Assembly (NCBI GenBank): GCA_965248255.1
Contig: CBDFIW010000003.1
Coordinates: 1,240,001-1,304,000, forward strand
Source of the DNA: JAKZVK01 sp965248255
GTDB taxonomy: Bacteria; Acidobacteriota; Terriglobia; Bryobacterales; UBA6623
Direction of reading: 5' to 3'
DNA length: 64,000 nucleotides
The notes beneath the pieces are model-generated. The model saw nothing but the letters and a program-made list of their open reading frames with translations. It ran no database searches and was not told the DNA's origin. Of the stretch, positions 1-6,871 are shown in pieces. The first letter of the stretch is position 1; each line of letters opens with the position of its first letter. The translations under genes and the position numbers were made by a program.

Positions 1-23
1 GGCGCCACAATCATACCGGGCAT
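1..23 (-). CDS. start of an unidentified gene leaving the window
   Basis: An ATG read leftwards at 23-21 opens a frame that leaves the window after seven codons (MPGMIVA). An AGGAG-type ribosome binding site lies at 33-37, nine bases upstream, which is why I accept the start. Too little is visible to assign a function. Confidence 0.4.
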
Positions 24-280
24 CTCGAAGTTCTCCTGAAATCTATCGTTGCAGAATGACCGTGGGACTGTGGCCTGCGGAACGGTTCTGGTGATCACGG
101 TGGCGCTTCCGGTAAGCCACGGTTTCACGAAAAGGTGACCCTGCTCCGTCTCCGGGAACAGGTCTCGAGGGAGCGCTCCTTTGTGTACGGAGGGTGGCGA
201 GTAGTGTTCAGGGGATGTCGCGGCGAGGTAGAATTGGCGGCGTCCGCGGCACCACTTCGATCCGGTACGGCTTTCCCCCG

Positions 281-1225
281 CTAGGCTGCAACGAGACCGG
301 CGAACGAATCATTCACCGCTTGCTTCAGCTCCTGTCGGCATCCAAGATATCGTTCGGTCGTTGGTGCGGACGAATGTCCAAGTAAGAACTGGATCTGCTC
401 GATCGCTCCGCCGGAACGGAAACAGAGATGGGCGCAGGTCCTGCGTAGGTCGTGGGGCGCGATCAGACCGAGGCCCGTTCGCCCACTATGTCGCCGTACA
501 ATATCCCAGACCACGCGATCGGTGAGTCGCCTGACAGGGATCCGACCACAACTGCTGATCGCACGAAAGAGCGGACCATGAGTTAGCGATGCTGCGGCCG
601 TCCATCCGTCGACGGCTTCGTTGACCCAGGATGGTACGGGCACCGTACGTATCCTTTGGCCTTTGCCTAGAAGATCGACGATGAGCCACCGTCCATCTCG
701 GAAACGAAGATGGTTGACATCGAGAGATACGAGCTCGCTCCGTCTCAAGCCGCATCCCAGCAGAAGCGCGAGCACTGCGCCATGTCGCTTACCGCGACGA
801 GATCGCCGGTCTGGCGCTCGGATGAGAGCTCGGGCCTGCTCTTCGGTCAGCCAATGTCCCGTCCGTGCTCCGAGCTGCCTGACACCGGCCATCTGCATGA
901 TGCCAGCGAGCGAATCTGCACCAATGAGACCATACTCGTCGCACACCGAGGCCAGCCACCGAATCGCAGCGAGGCGACCGTTGATAGTCGAAGAGGCGAG
1001 GCCTCGATCCTTCAGGGCTGCAACGTAGGCTGCCACAGCCCGCTTGTTGAACCCCAGCCTCGGAGCCGCACAGTACCAGCGAATGAAATCATCGATAGCG
1101 CTACGGTAGGACCGTCGCGATTGCTCCGAGGCTAGGCGGTCGAGGACGCGCCGCGTGGCCTCATGCAGCTCGGGTAGGCCCTGCTGTCGTACGTTTCGGA
1201 TCGTCTTCTCGTGTTCAGCGGCCTC
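281..1225 (-). CDS. tyrosine recombinase/phage integrase, start unclear
   Basis: Site-specific tyrosine recombinase that would cut and rejoin DNA through a 3'-phosphotyrosine. The C-terminal catalytic domain looks complete: the first Arg in GLRRSEL, a beta-hairpin Lys in GKGQRIRTV, HDLRR for the H-x-x-R motif, LLGHSS for the second His and TTERYLG for the nucleophile Tyr. The N-terminal core-binding domain (RRSYRSAIDDFIRWY, then ASSTINGRLAAIRW) is only covered if the frame is read upstream of the GTG at 1036. That frame stays open to 1225 but has no ATG, GTG or TTG before a TAG at 1228-1226, exactly at the IS boundary. The 5' end is therefore lost, mutated or uses an unusual start. No tRNA or obvious attachment site is next to it. 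Likely a remnant of an integrated element. Confidence 0.75.
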   Translation of the reverse strand, partial: EAAEHEKTIRNVRQQGLPELHEATRRVLDRLASEQSRRSYRSAIDDFIRWYCAAPRLGFNKRAVAAYVAALKDRGLASSTINGRLAAIRWLASVCDEYGLIGADSLAGIMQMAGVRQLGARTGHWLTEEQARALIRAPDRRSRRGKRHGAVLALLLGCGLRRSELVSLDVNHLRFRDGRWLIVDLLGKGQRIRTVPVPSWVNEAVDGWTAAASLTHGPLFRAISSCGRIPVRRLTDRVVWDIVRRHSGRTGLGLIAPHDLRRTCAHLCFRSGGAIEQIQFLLGHSSAPTTERYLGCRQELKQAVNDSFAGLVAA

Positions 1226-1284
1226 CTATTGAATCCCGCAAATTATTATGACACTTTTTGATAGTGTGGAGCATCTATATATGT

Positions 1285-1811
1285 ATGGGCAACCCCAAAG
1301 GTGTGAAGCGGGATTTCAAGGCGCTGGAGAAGCGCCGTTTCGAAGCGATGCGGCTGCTCCACCAAGGCCACAATCAGTCCGAGACGGCGAGACGGCTGAA
1401 CGTCGCTCGCCAAACCGTCAGTGAGTGGCGGCGGCAATACCGCGAGCAGGGTGCGGCCGGACTCCGCCAGGCCGGGCGCGCCGGACGCAAGCCGCTCCTC
1501 GATGCCGCACAACGCGAACGCCTGACGTCGCTGCTGCTGGAAGGCCCGGAAGCCCACGGCTTCCCAACGCCCCTGTGGAGCTGTCCGCGGGTGGCTCGGC
1601 TGATCGGAGACGAGTCGGGGTCGCATACCACGCAGGCCACGCCTGGAAGATCCTGCGAGCGCTCGACTGGAGCCCGCAACGCCCGGCCGGAAAGGCGCGC
1701 GAGCGCAACGAAGAGCGGATCCGCACCTGGAAGCGCAAGACCTGGAAGCGCATTAAAAAAAAGCCCAAAACGAAGGCCGTACGCTCGTCTTCATCGACGA
1801 AAGCGGATTGA
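1285..1811 (+). pseudogene. IS630-type orfA (helix-turn-helix part of transposase), frameshifted
   Basis: Encodes the DNA-binding half of the transposase, beginning MGNPKGVKRDFKALEKRRF, with helix-turn-helix segments around NQSETARRLNVARQTVSEW. Compared with copies 3-5, one T is missing within GACGAGTTCGGGG near 1615. The frame therefore leaves IGDEFGVAYHAG after IGDE and this copy cannot make the normal orfA product. The native frame resumes downstream and ends at 1811. The A8 slippery run at 1755-1762 is intact here. Confidence 0.85.
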
Positions 1812-2299
1812 GTCAGAAGCCGCATCGCTGCCGCACCTGGGCGCCACGTGGCCAAACACCGGTGCTGCAGTTTAACTTCAACTGGGAGAAGCTTTCCGTC
1901 TCGGCGGGGCTGACGCTGCGTAACTTCTACTTCCGGCTCTATCCCGGTGCGATCGGCAAAGAGCAAGTGACCGACTTTCTCAAGGCGTTGGTACGTCATA
2001 TCGATCGCCCGCTGCTGATCGTCTGGGATCGGCTGCCGGCGCACCGTAGCCGCCTGGTACAAGAGTTCATCGAACTCTCCGAAGGCCACATCGCAACCGA
2101 GTACTTGCCACCCTATGCGCCGGAGTTGAATCCGGTGGAATACATCTGGGCTTACTGGAAGCAGCACGAGTTGCCGAACGTCTGTCCGAAAGACTACGGC
2201 GAGCTGAACGAGCGGGCCCGCAAGGCACTCCGCCGCATGTACCGCAAACCGCGTTTGATCACGGCCTTCTGGAAACAGTCTTCTCTTTGTTTTGACTGA
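1763..2299 (+). CDS. IS630-type orfB (DDE catalytic part of transposase)
   Basis: Catalytic half of the transposase, in the -1 frame relative to orfA. It is reached by slippage on A AAA AAG within the A8 run at 1755-1762. The first Asp is in LVFIDESGLSQKP, the second in LLIVWDRLPAH and the Glu in YAPELNPVEYIWAYWK. Because the first Asp lies upstream of the only start-like codon (TTG at 1808), orfB should only be active as an orfA-orfB fusion. In this copy orfA is broken, so the fusion cannot be made. Confidence 0.88.
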   Translation, partial: AQNEGRTLVFIDESGLSQKPHRCRTWAPRGQTPVLQFNFNWEKLSVSAGLTLRNFYFRLYPGAIGKEQVTDFLKALVRHIDRPLLIVWDRLPAHRSRLVQEFIELSEGHIATEYLPPYAPELNPVEYIWAYWKQHELPNVCPKDYGELNERARKALRRMYRKPRLITAFWKQSSLCFD

Positions 2300-2517
2300 C
2301 TCTATATTATGCGGGAGTCAATAGGTCCGCTGAACATCAGACGCCTGGAAGGCTCGACCATTTCCTCAAACCGGCCTTGTCGGAAGTGCCCACCTGACGG
2401 CGCCGAACGAGTAATTCAGTCCGTCGGATTCACGCCCTACCAGCGCTGTGATGTATTCTTTCGGGACTGGCTAGGGCGTGTTAACACTAAGGCGCAAAAG
2501 CTGCTATACTCGGAGGT

Positions 2518-2862
2518 ATGGAGATCACCGAGCAGCAATACCGCCGCATCGAGCCGGTCCTGCCCCGCCAGCGCGGCAATGTGAGCCTGCCGAACCTCAC
2601 GGTTTTGAACGCCATGTTGTATGTCGCCGAGCAGGGCTGCAAATGGCGCGGCTTGCCTAAACGCTTCGGTAACTGGCACACCATTTATACCCGCATGAAC
2701 CGCTGGTCGAAGAACGGCGTGCTCGACGCCGTCTTCGAGAAACTGCAGCGCGAGCAGCTGGCCCGCATCCGAATCGAAGCCGTGTCAATGGACTCGACCA
2801 TCGTGAAGGTTCATCCCGACGGCACGGGCGCGTTAAAAAAACGGTCCGCAAGCGATCGGTAA
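2518..2862 (+). CDS. IS5-family transposase, N-terminal frame (orfA)
   Basis: N-terminal part of an IS427-group transposase, starting MEITEQQYRRIEPVLPRQRG, with the DUF4096-like segment CKWRGLPKRFGNWHTIY and the first catalytic region (SMDSTIVKVHPDG). It ends at 2862, shortly after an A7 run at 2835-2841. The catalytic remainder lies in the +1 frame, as is common in this group, where two frames are joined by frameshifting. Confidence 0.85.
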   Translation: MEITEQQYRRIEPVLPRQRGNVSLPNLTVLNAMLYVAEQGCKWRGLPKRFGNWHTIYTRMNRWSKNGVLDAVFEKLQREQLARIRIEAVSMDSTIVKVHPDGTGALKKRSASDR

Positions 2863-3289
2863 ATCCCGCGGCGGATGGACCACCAAGATTCATATGGTTG
2901 CCGCAAATGCTCGAACGGCGATAACCTTCGCTCTCTCGCCCGGCCAAGCGCACGACGCCCAGCAGGGCCGCGAACTGCTCGGTGGTCTGGGGCCACTGCC
3001 CGAGCCGCTGCCGCTGCTGATGGACGGCGCCTATGAGGACGATCAGACACGCCAACTGGCTTTGGATTTCGGATGGATTCCCGTCGTGCCGCCCCGGCGC
3101 ACCCGCCTGGAGCCGTGGGAATACGACCGAGCGCTCTATCGCCGCCGCAACGAGATCGAGAGACTCTTCCGACGGCTCAAGGGATTCCGCCGCATCTTCT
3201 CCCGCTTCGACAAGCTCGACGTCATGTTCCCCGCCTTCCTCCACTTCGCCCTCATCGTCGAGGCTCTACGTTTCGATACCCTACGTTAG
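2840..3289 (+). CDS. IS5-family transposase, C-terminal frame (orfB)
   Basis: The C-terminal catalytic part, +1 relative to orfA, picks up after the A7 run as NGPQAIGKSRGGWTTKIHMV. It carries the second Asp in LLMDGAYEDDQT and the Glu region RRRNEIERLFRRLKGFRR typical of IS5 (Y-(2)-R-(3)-E-(6)-K). No own ribosome binding site is evident. Expression needs a frameshift (or transcript slippage) at 2835-2841, or else this is a 1-base lesion. Confidence 0.82.
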   Translation, partial: NGPQAIGKSRGGWTTKIHMVAANARTAITFALSPGQAHDAQQGRELLGGLGPLPEPLPLLMDGAYEDDQTRQLALDFGWIPVVPPRRTRLEPWEYDRALYRRRNEIERLFRRLKGFRRIFSRFDKLDVMFPAFLHFALIVEALRFDTLR

Positions 3290-3304
3290 TGTTAACACGC
3301 CCTA

Positions 3305-4468
3305 GTGTAGTGCACCATAAATAATGTAACTTATATTGGCTTCCCGTCGTCTCTATTAACAGGAGGCATGGGATGCGAAGAGCACAACCAGTAACTTTGA
3401 ACACAGCGCAATGCAAGCAGTTGGACCGCTACGCGCGCGGCCGCCAAGTCGCCGTTCGTCTCGCCCTGCGAGCCAGGATTGTCCTGCTGGCCGCCGACGG
3501 TCTCGAGAATAAGCAGATCGCCGCACAGCTCGGTGTCTCGCGGCAGTTGGTGGCCCGCTGGCGTACGCGCTTTCTCGAAAGCAGCATCGCCGGCATTGCA
3601 AAAGACGCCCCACGGCCCGGTCGTAAACCTGCCGTCTCGAAGCAGAAAGTACAGCAGATCATCCACAAGACCACCCGCGAGAAACCGTCCAACGCCACCC
3701 ACTGGAGCCGCCGCACCATGGCCGCCGCGGCCGGCGTCAGCGCTTCCACCGTGGGACGGATTTGGCGCGCCCATGGCCTCAAGCCCCACCGCGTCAAGAC
3801 CCTCAAGCTCAGCAATGACCCGCGTTTCGCCGAGAAACTCGACGACATCGTCGGACTCTATCTCAATCCGCCTGAGCATGCTCTGGTTCTCTCGCTCGAT
3901 GAGAAGTCCCAAATCCAAGCCCTCGATCGCACCCAGCCCGGCCTGCCGCTCAAAAAGGGACGCGGCCAAACGATGACCCACGATTACAAGCGCAACGGCA
4001 CGACCACCCTGTTTGCGGCGCTCAACAGCCTTGACGGCAGCGTGATCGCCGAGTGCATGCCCCGACACAGCCACCAGGAATGGCTGCGCTTCCTGCGCTT
4101 AATTGACCGCCGCACTCCCAAGGACAAACAGCTTCATCTCATCGTGGACAACTATGCCACCCACAAGCATGCCGCTGTGAAGCGTTGGCTCGATCGTCAC
4201 CCGCGCTTCCACATTCATTTCACCCCGACCTCGGCGTCGTGGCTGAACATGGTCGAGCGATTCTTTCGCGATCTCACCGTCAAGCGCCTGCGCCGCGGCG
4301 TGTTTCGCAGCGTGGACGAGCTCGTCGCCGCCATTGACGACTACATCGCCCAGCACAACGGGCATCCCACGCCCTTCATCTGGACCGCGACCGCCTCCGA
4401 CATCCTCGAGAAAGTCAAGCGCGGACGTGCCGCCCTGCATAAGGTGCAATCTGCTTGACGCACTACAC
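3305..4468 (+). mobile_element. larger IS630-type insertion sequence, copy A (1164 bp)
   Basis: Ends GTGTAGTGC and GCACTACAC are inverted repeats. TA lies at 3303-3304 (shared with the neighbouring IS5-type element) and 4469-4470, and the target was CTAG. A second copy of identical length, in the opposite orientation, is at 62094-63257. The element is intact and carries one transposase gene. Confidence 0.92.
3373..4458 (+). CDS. IS630-family transposase (361 aa), copy A
   Basis: Full-length single-frame transposase. An N-terminal helix-turn-helix (NKQIAAQLGVSRQLVARW) and a second one (AAGVSASTVGRIWRAHGL) bind the ends. The DDE core has Asp in LVLSLDEKSQIQALDR, Asp in LHLIVDNYATHKH and Glu in ASWLNMVERFFRDL. 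An AGGAGG at 3361-3366 lies 6 bases before the ATG. It differs from copy B by only a couple of residues (HKVQSA here, PKVQSA there), so the copies are recent. Confidence 0.95.
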   Translation: MRRAQPVTLNTAQCKQLDRYARGRQVAVRLALRARIVLLAADGLENKQIAAQLGVSRQLVARWRTRFLESSIAGIAKDAPRPGRKPAVSKQKVQQIIHKTTREKPSNATHWSRRTMAAAAGVSASTVGRIWRAHGLKPHRVKTLKLSNDPRFAEKLDDIVGLYLNPPEHALVLSLDEKSQIQALDRTQPGLPLKKGRGQTMTHDYKRNGTTTLFAALNSLDGSVIAECMPRHSHQEWLRFLRLIDRRTPKDKQLHLIVDNYATHKHAAVKRWLDRHPRFHIHFTPTSASWLNMVERFFRDLTVKRLRRGVFRSVDELVAAIDDYIAQHNGHPTPFIWTATASDILEKVKRGRAALHKVQSA

Positions 4469-4486
4469 TAGTTTACCTCCTTCCTG

Positions 4487-5083
4487 ATGATCTCTTGCAG
4501 ACACGTCTCCAAGCGGTTTGGCAATTTCGCCGCTCTTGACCGCGCTTCCTTCCACATCCCAACAGGTGGTATCTGTGGACTGATCGGTCCGAACGGGGCG
4601 GGGAAAACAACGACCTTGAGGATTCTGACCGGCATCCTGGAGCCCTCTGAAGGCGAAGCGACCGTTGCCGAGATTTCAGTGACCGACGACCCGCACCGCC
4701 TCAAGCAGGCCATTGGGTTCATGCCAGACAGTCTCGGACTCTTCGATGCGCTCACGCTGGAAGAACATCTCAAGCTCGCTGGCGCGGTGTACGCTGTCGG
4801 TAAGGAGCTGACACGGAGTCGTGCCGATCGGCTTCTTGCGCTGCTCGCTCTTGAAGACTCTCGCCATTTGTTTGCTGAGCATTGTTCACACGGCATGAGA
4901 AAGAAGATTGCGTTGGCGATGGCAACCCTCCACAACCCACGTGTGCTATTCCTCGACGAACCGTTCGAGGGTATGGACCCGGTCGGCTCAAGTGCCGTCC
5001 AGAGAGAGCTGGGAGCGGCGGCTCAGCGAGGCGTGACGATAATGTTTACGTCGCATTCGCTGCCACTATTGACTCCCGCATAA
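4487..5083 (+). CDS. ABC transporter ATP-binding protein, 3' end cut off by IS copy 2
   Basis: ATPase subunit of an ABC-2-type exporter. Walker A GPNGAGKT, Q-loop region IGFMPDSLGLFD, a degenerate signature CSHGMRKK, Walker B VLFLDEP and the H-loop TSHSL are all present. The native sequence stops at 5068; the last residues (LTPA) are encoded by the IS end. The nucleotide-binding core is nearly complete but the C-terminal tail and any partner permease are absent. The start (MISCRHVSKRFG) is 18 bases from the upstream IS, so the native promoter is probably lost too. Confidence 0.85.
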   Translation: MISCRHVSKRFGNFAALDRASFHIPTGGICGLIGPNGAGKTTTLRILTGILEPSEGEATVAEISVTDDPHRLKQAIGFMPDSLGLFDALTLEEHLKLAGAVYAVGKELTRSRADRLLALLALEDSRHLFAEHCSHGMRKKIALAMATLHNPRVLFLDEPFEGMDPVGSSAVQRELGAAAQRGVTIMFTSHSLPLLTPA

Positions 5084-5090
5084 TATAGAG

Positions 5091-5627
5091 TCAGTCAAAA
5101 CAAAGAGAAGACTGTTTCCAGAAGGCCGTGATCAAACGCGGTTTGCGGTACATGCGGCGGAGTGCCTTGCGGGCCCGCTCGTTCAGCTCGCCGTAGTCTT
5201 TCGGACAGACGTTCGGCAACTCGTGCTGCTTCCAGTAAGCCCAGATGTATTCCACCGGATTCAACTCCGGCGCATAGGGTGGCAAGTACTCGGTTGCGAT
5301 GTGGCCTTCGGAGAGTTCGATGAACTCTTGCACCAGGCGGCTACGGTGCGCCGGCAGCCGATCCCAGACGATCAGCAGCGGGCGATCGATATGACGTGCC
5401 AACGCCTTGAGAAAGTCGGTCACTTGCTCTTTGCCGATCGCACCGGGATAGAGCCGGAAGTAGAAGTTACGCAGCGTCAGCCCCGCCGAGACGGAAAGCT
5501 TCTCCCAGTTGAAGTTAAACTGCAGCACCGGTGTTTGGCCACGTGGCGCCCAGGTGCGGCAGCGATGCGGCTTCTGACTCAATCCGCTTTCGTCGATGAA
5601 GACGAGCGTACGGCCTTCGTTTTGGGC
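5091..5627 (-). CDS. IS630-type orfB, copy 2
   Basis: Catalytic DDE half, identical in plan to the other copies (FIDESGLSQKP, VWDRLPAH, ELNPVEYIW). It has one residue difference from copies 3-5 (KALARHID for KALVRHID). It is intact in itself but uncoupled from orfA by the A7 run. Confidence 0.85.
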   Translation of the reverse strand, partial: AQNEGRTLVFIDESGLSQKPHRCRTWAPRGQTPVLQFNFNWEKLSVSAGLTLRNFYFRLYPGAIGKEQVTDFLKALARHIDRPLLIVWDRLPAHRSRLVQEFIELSEGHIATEYLPPYAPELNPVEYIWAYWKQHELPNVCPKDYGELNERARKALRRMYRKPRLITAFWKQSSLCFD

Positions 5628-6105
5628 TTTTTTTAATGCGCTTCCAGGTCTTGCGCTTCCAGGTGCGGATCCGCTCTTCGTTGCGCTCGCGCGCCTTTCC
5701 GGCCGGGCGTTGCGGGCTCCAGTCGAGCGCTCGCAGGATCTTCCAGGTGTGGCCTGCGTGGTATGCGACCCCGAACTCGTCTCCGGTCAGCCGAGCCACC
5801 CGCGGACAGCTCCACAGGGGCGCTGGGAAGCCGTGGGCTTCCGGGCCTTCCAGCAGCAGCGACGTCAGGCGTTCGCGTTGTGCGGCATCGAGGAGCGGCT
5901 TGCGTCCGGCGCGCCCGGCCTGGCGGAGTCCGGCCGCACCCTGCTCGCGGTATTGCCGCCGCCACTCACTGACGGTTTGGCGAGCGACGTTCAGCCGTCT
6001 CGCCGTCTCGGACTGATTGTGGCCTTGGTGGAGCAGCCGCATCGCTTCGAAACGGCGCTTCTCCAGCGCCTTGAAATCCCGCTTCACACCTTTGGGGTTG
6101 CCCAT
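5515..6105 (-). pseudogene. IS630-type orfA, copy 2 (slippery run shortened)
   Basis: Helix-turn-helix half of the transposase from MGNPKGVKRDF. The sequence follows copies 3-5 up to TWKRIKK. The shortened A7 run then moves translation into the frame that is neither orfA's normal end nor orfB, giving an aberrant tail to 5515. A -1 slip no longer joins it to orfB, so the catalytic fusion should not form. Confidence 0.82.
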
Positions 6106-6157
6106 ACATATATAGATGCTCCACACTGTCAAAAAGTGTCATAATAATTTGCGGGAT

Positions 6158-6721
6158 TCAATAGGTCTTGGGCTTCATCCAGCGCCAGTGCTCGCGCAAG
6201 GTCTCCAGCAGCTTCGGGCTCAGTGGAACGGACCGGTCACGGCCGCCTTTGCCATGGCGGATGTGCACCAGCATCCGCTGGCTGTCGATGTCTTCCACCT
6301 TCAGATGACATAACTCCGCGCGGCGCATGCCGGTGGAGTAAAGCGTCATCAACATGGTGCGATGAAACAGGTTGCTGGCGGACTCGATCAGCCGCACCGC
6401 TTCTTGTTGGGTCAGGATGATCGGCAGCTCCCGCGGTTTCTTCGGGTAGGGAAACTCCTCGACTGGATAGTTCCGCCTCAACGTTTTGCAGAAGAAGAAC
6501 CGCAGGCCTGCTGTGTGCAGGCCGACGGTGCGGGCGCCCATCTTCCTCTCTTTCAACAAGTACACCTGATACGAGCGAATCTCATCCAGGCCCAGCTGAT
6601 CCGGCGGCCGGCCGAAGTGCTTGGTAAAGTCTTCGACCGTGCCGAGATAGTTCTTGATCGTGGTGGGAGCGTAGTTGCGTCGCTGGAGCTCTTCCAGCAT
6701 CTTCTTGCGTAATCGGGTCAT
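6158..6721 (-). pseudogene. IS91-associated tyrosine recombinase, 3' truncated by IS copy 2
   Basis: N-terminal two thirds of a XerC/D-like recombinase of the type carried upstream of IS91 transposases. It has the core-binding domain (YAPTTIKNYLGTVEDFTKHF) and the first catalytic Arg (STGMRRAELCHL), plus the Lys hairpin (IRHGKGGRDRSVPL). It ends after REHWRWMKPK, where the IS begins, so H-x-x-R, the second His and the Tyr nucleophile are missing. It is closely similar in plan to the intact paralogue at 8924-9799. The product cannot be catalytically active. Confidence 0.88.
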
Positions 6722-6722
6722 G

Positions 6723-6747
6723 GGGACACCTCCTTTGTTGGTGTCCC
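6723..6747 (-). promoter_or_regulatory. hairpin enclosing the ribosome binding site of the truncated recombinase
   Basis: On the minus strand GGGACACC (6747-6740) pairs perfectly with GGTGTCCC (6730-6723) around the loop AACAAAGGA. The AGGAGG Shine-Dalgarno spans loop and 3' arm, and the ATG follows one base later. The structure would hide the ribosome binding site in full-length mRNA. The same layout with different bases occurs before the paralogue at 8924. Confidence 0.6.
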
Positions 6748-6871
6748 GACCTTACTCTCCACCAGGCGCCACTGCTGATGGACCGCTCACGCCCAGCGTC
6801 CGCCGCGCGAGCGGCTTCGTTCAAACGGCGAAGGCTTGATTCAGACGCTTGGATCAACCCTTGCCGACAAG

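Larger units (their letters stand above)
1229..2321 (+). mobile_element. IS630-type insertion sequence, copy 1 (1093 bp, defective)
   Basis: One of five copies in the window of the same element. It is bounded by imperfect inverted repeats TTGAATCCCGCAAATT and AATATTATGCGGGAGTCAA and flanked by a TA duplication (1227-1228 and 2322-2323). The restored target reads CCTAGG. An outward-in -35-like TTGATA lies at the left end just before orfA. It is 1093 bp against 1094 bp in copies 3-5 because one T is missing near 1615, which breaks orfA. Confidence 0.92.
2474..3302 (+). mobile_element. IS5-family (IS427-like) insertion sequence, 829 bp
   Basis: Ends are perfect 17-base inverted repeats, GGGCGTGTTAACACTAA at 2474-2490 and its complement at 3286-3302. 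TA flanks both ends (2472-2473, 3303-3304); the right TA is shared with the next IS. The target was CTAG. The 148 bases between copy 1 and this IS (2324-2471) hold no recognisable gene. Confidence 0.88.
5069..6161 (-). mobile_element. IS630-type insertion sequence, copy 2 (1093 bp, defective)
   Basis: Same element as copy 1, opposite orientation, with TA at 5067-5068 and 6162-6163. It has A7 instead of A8 at the slippery site (T7 at 5628-5634 on the plus strand), which explains 1093 rather than 1094 bp. Its flanks are two different truncated genes (ABC ATPase on the left, recombinase on the right), so it marks a deletion or recombination junction. Its promoter -35 is TTGACA. Confidence 0.92.

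Noticed and set aside
281..1225. Integrase next to a tRNA attachment site
   Set aside because: No tRNA-like sequence was seen in 1-1230 or on the other side of the adjoining ISs.
2322..5068. Inversion of the segment between IS copies 1 and 2, which are in opposite orientation
   Set aside because: The copy 1 flanks restore a 10-bp inverted repeat, so they look native; re-joining the flanks as after an inversion does not restore the reading frame of the truncated recombinase.
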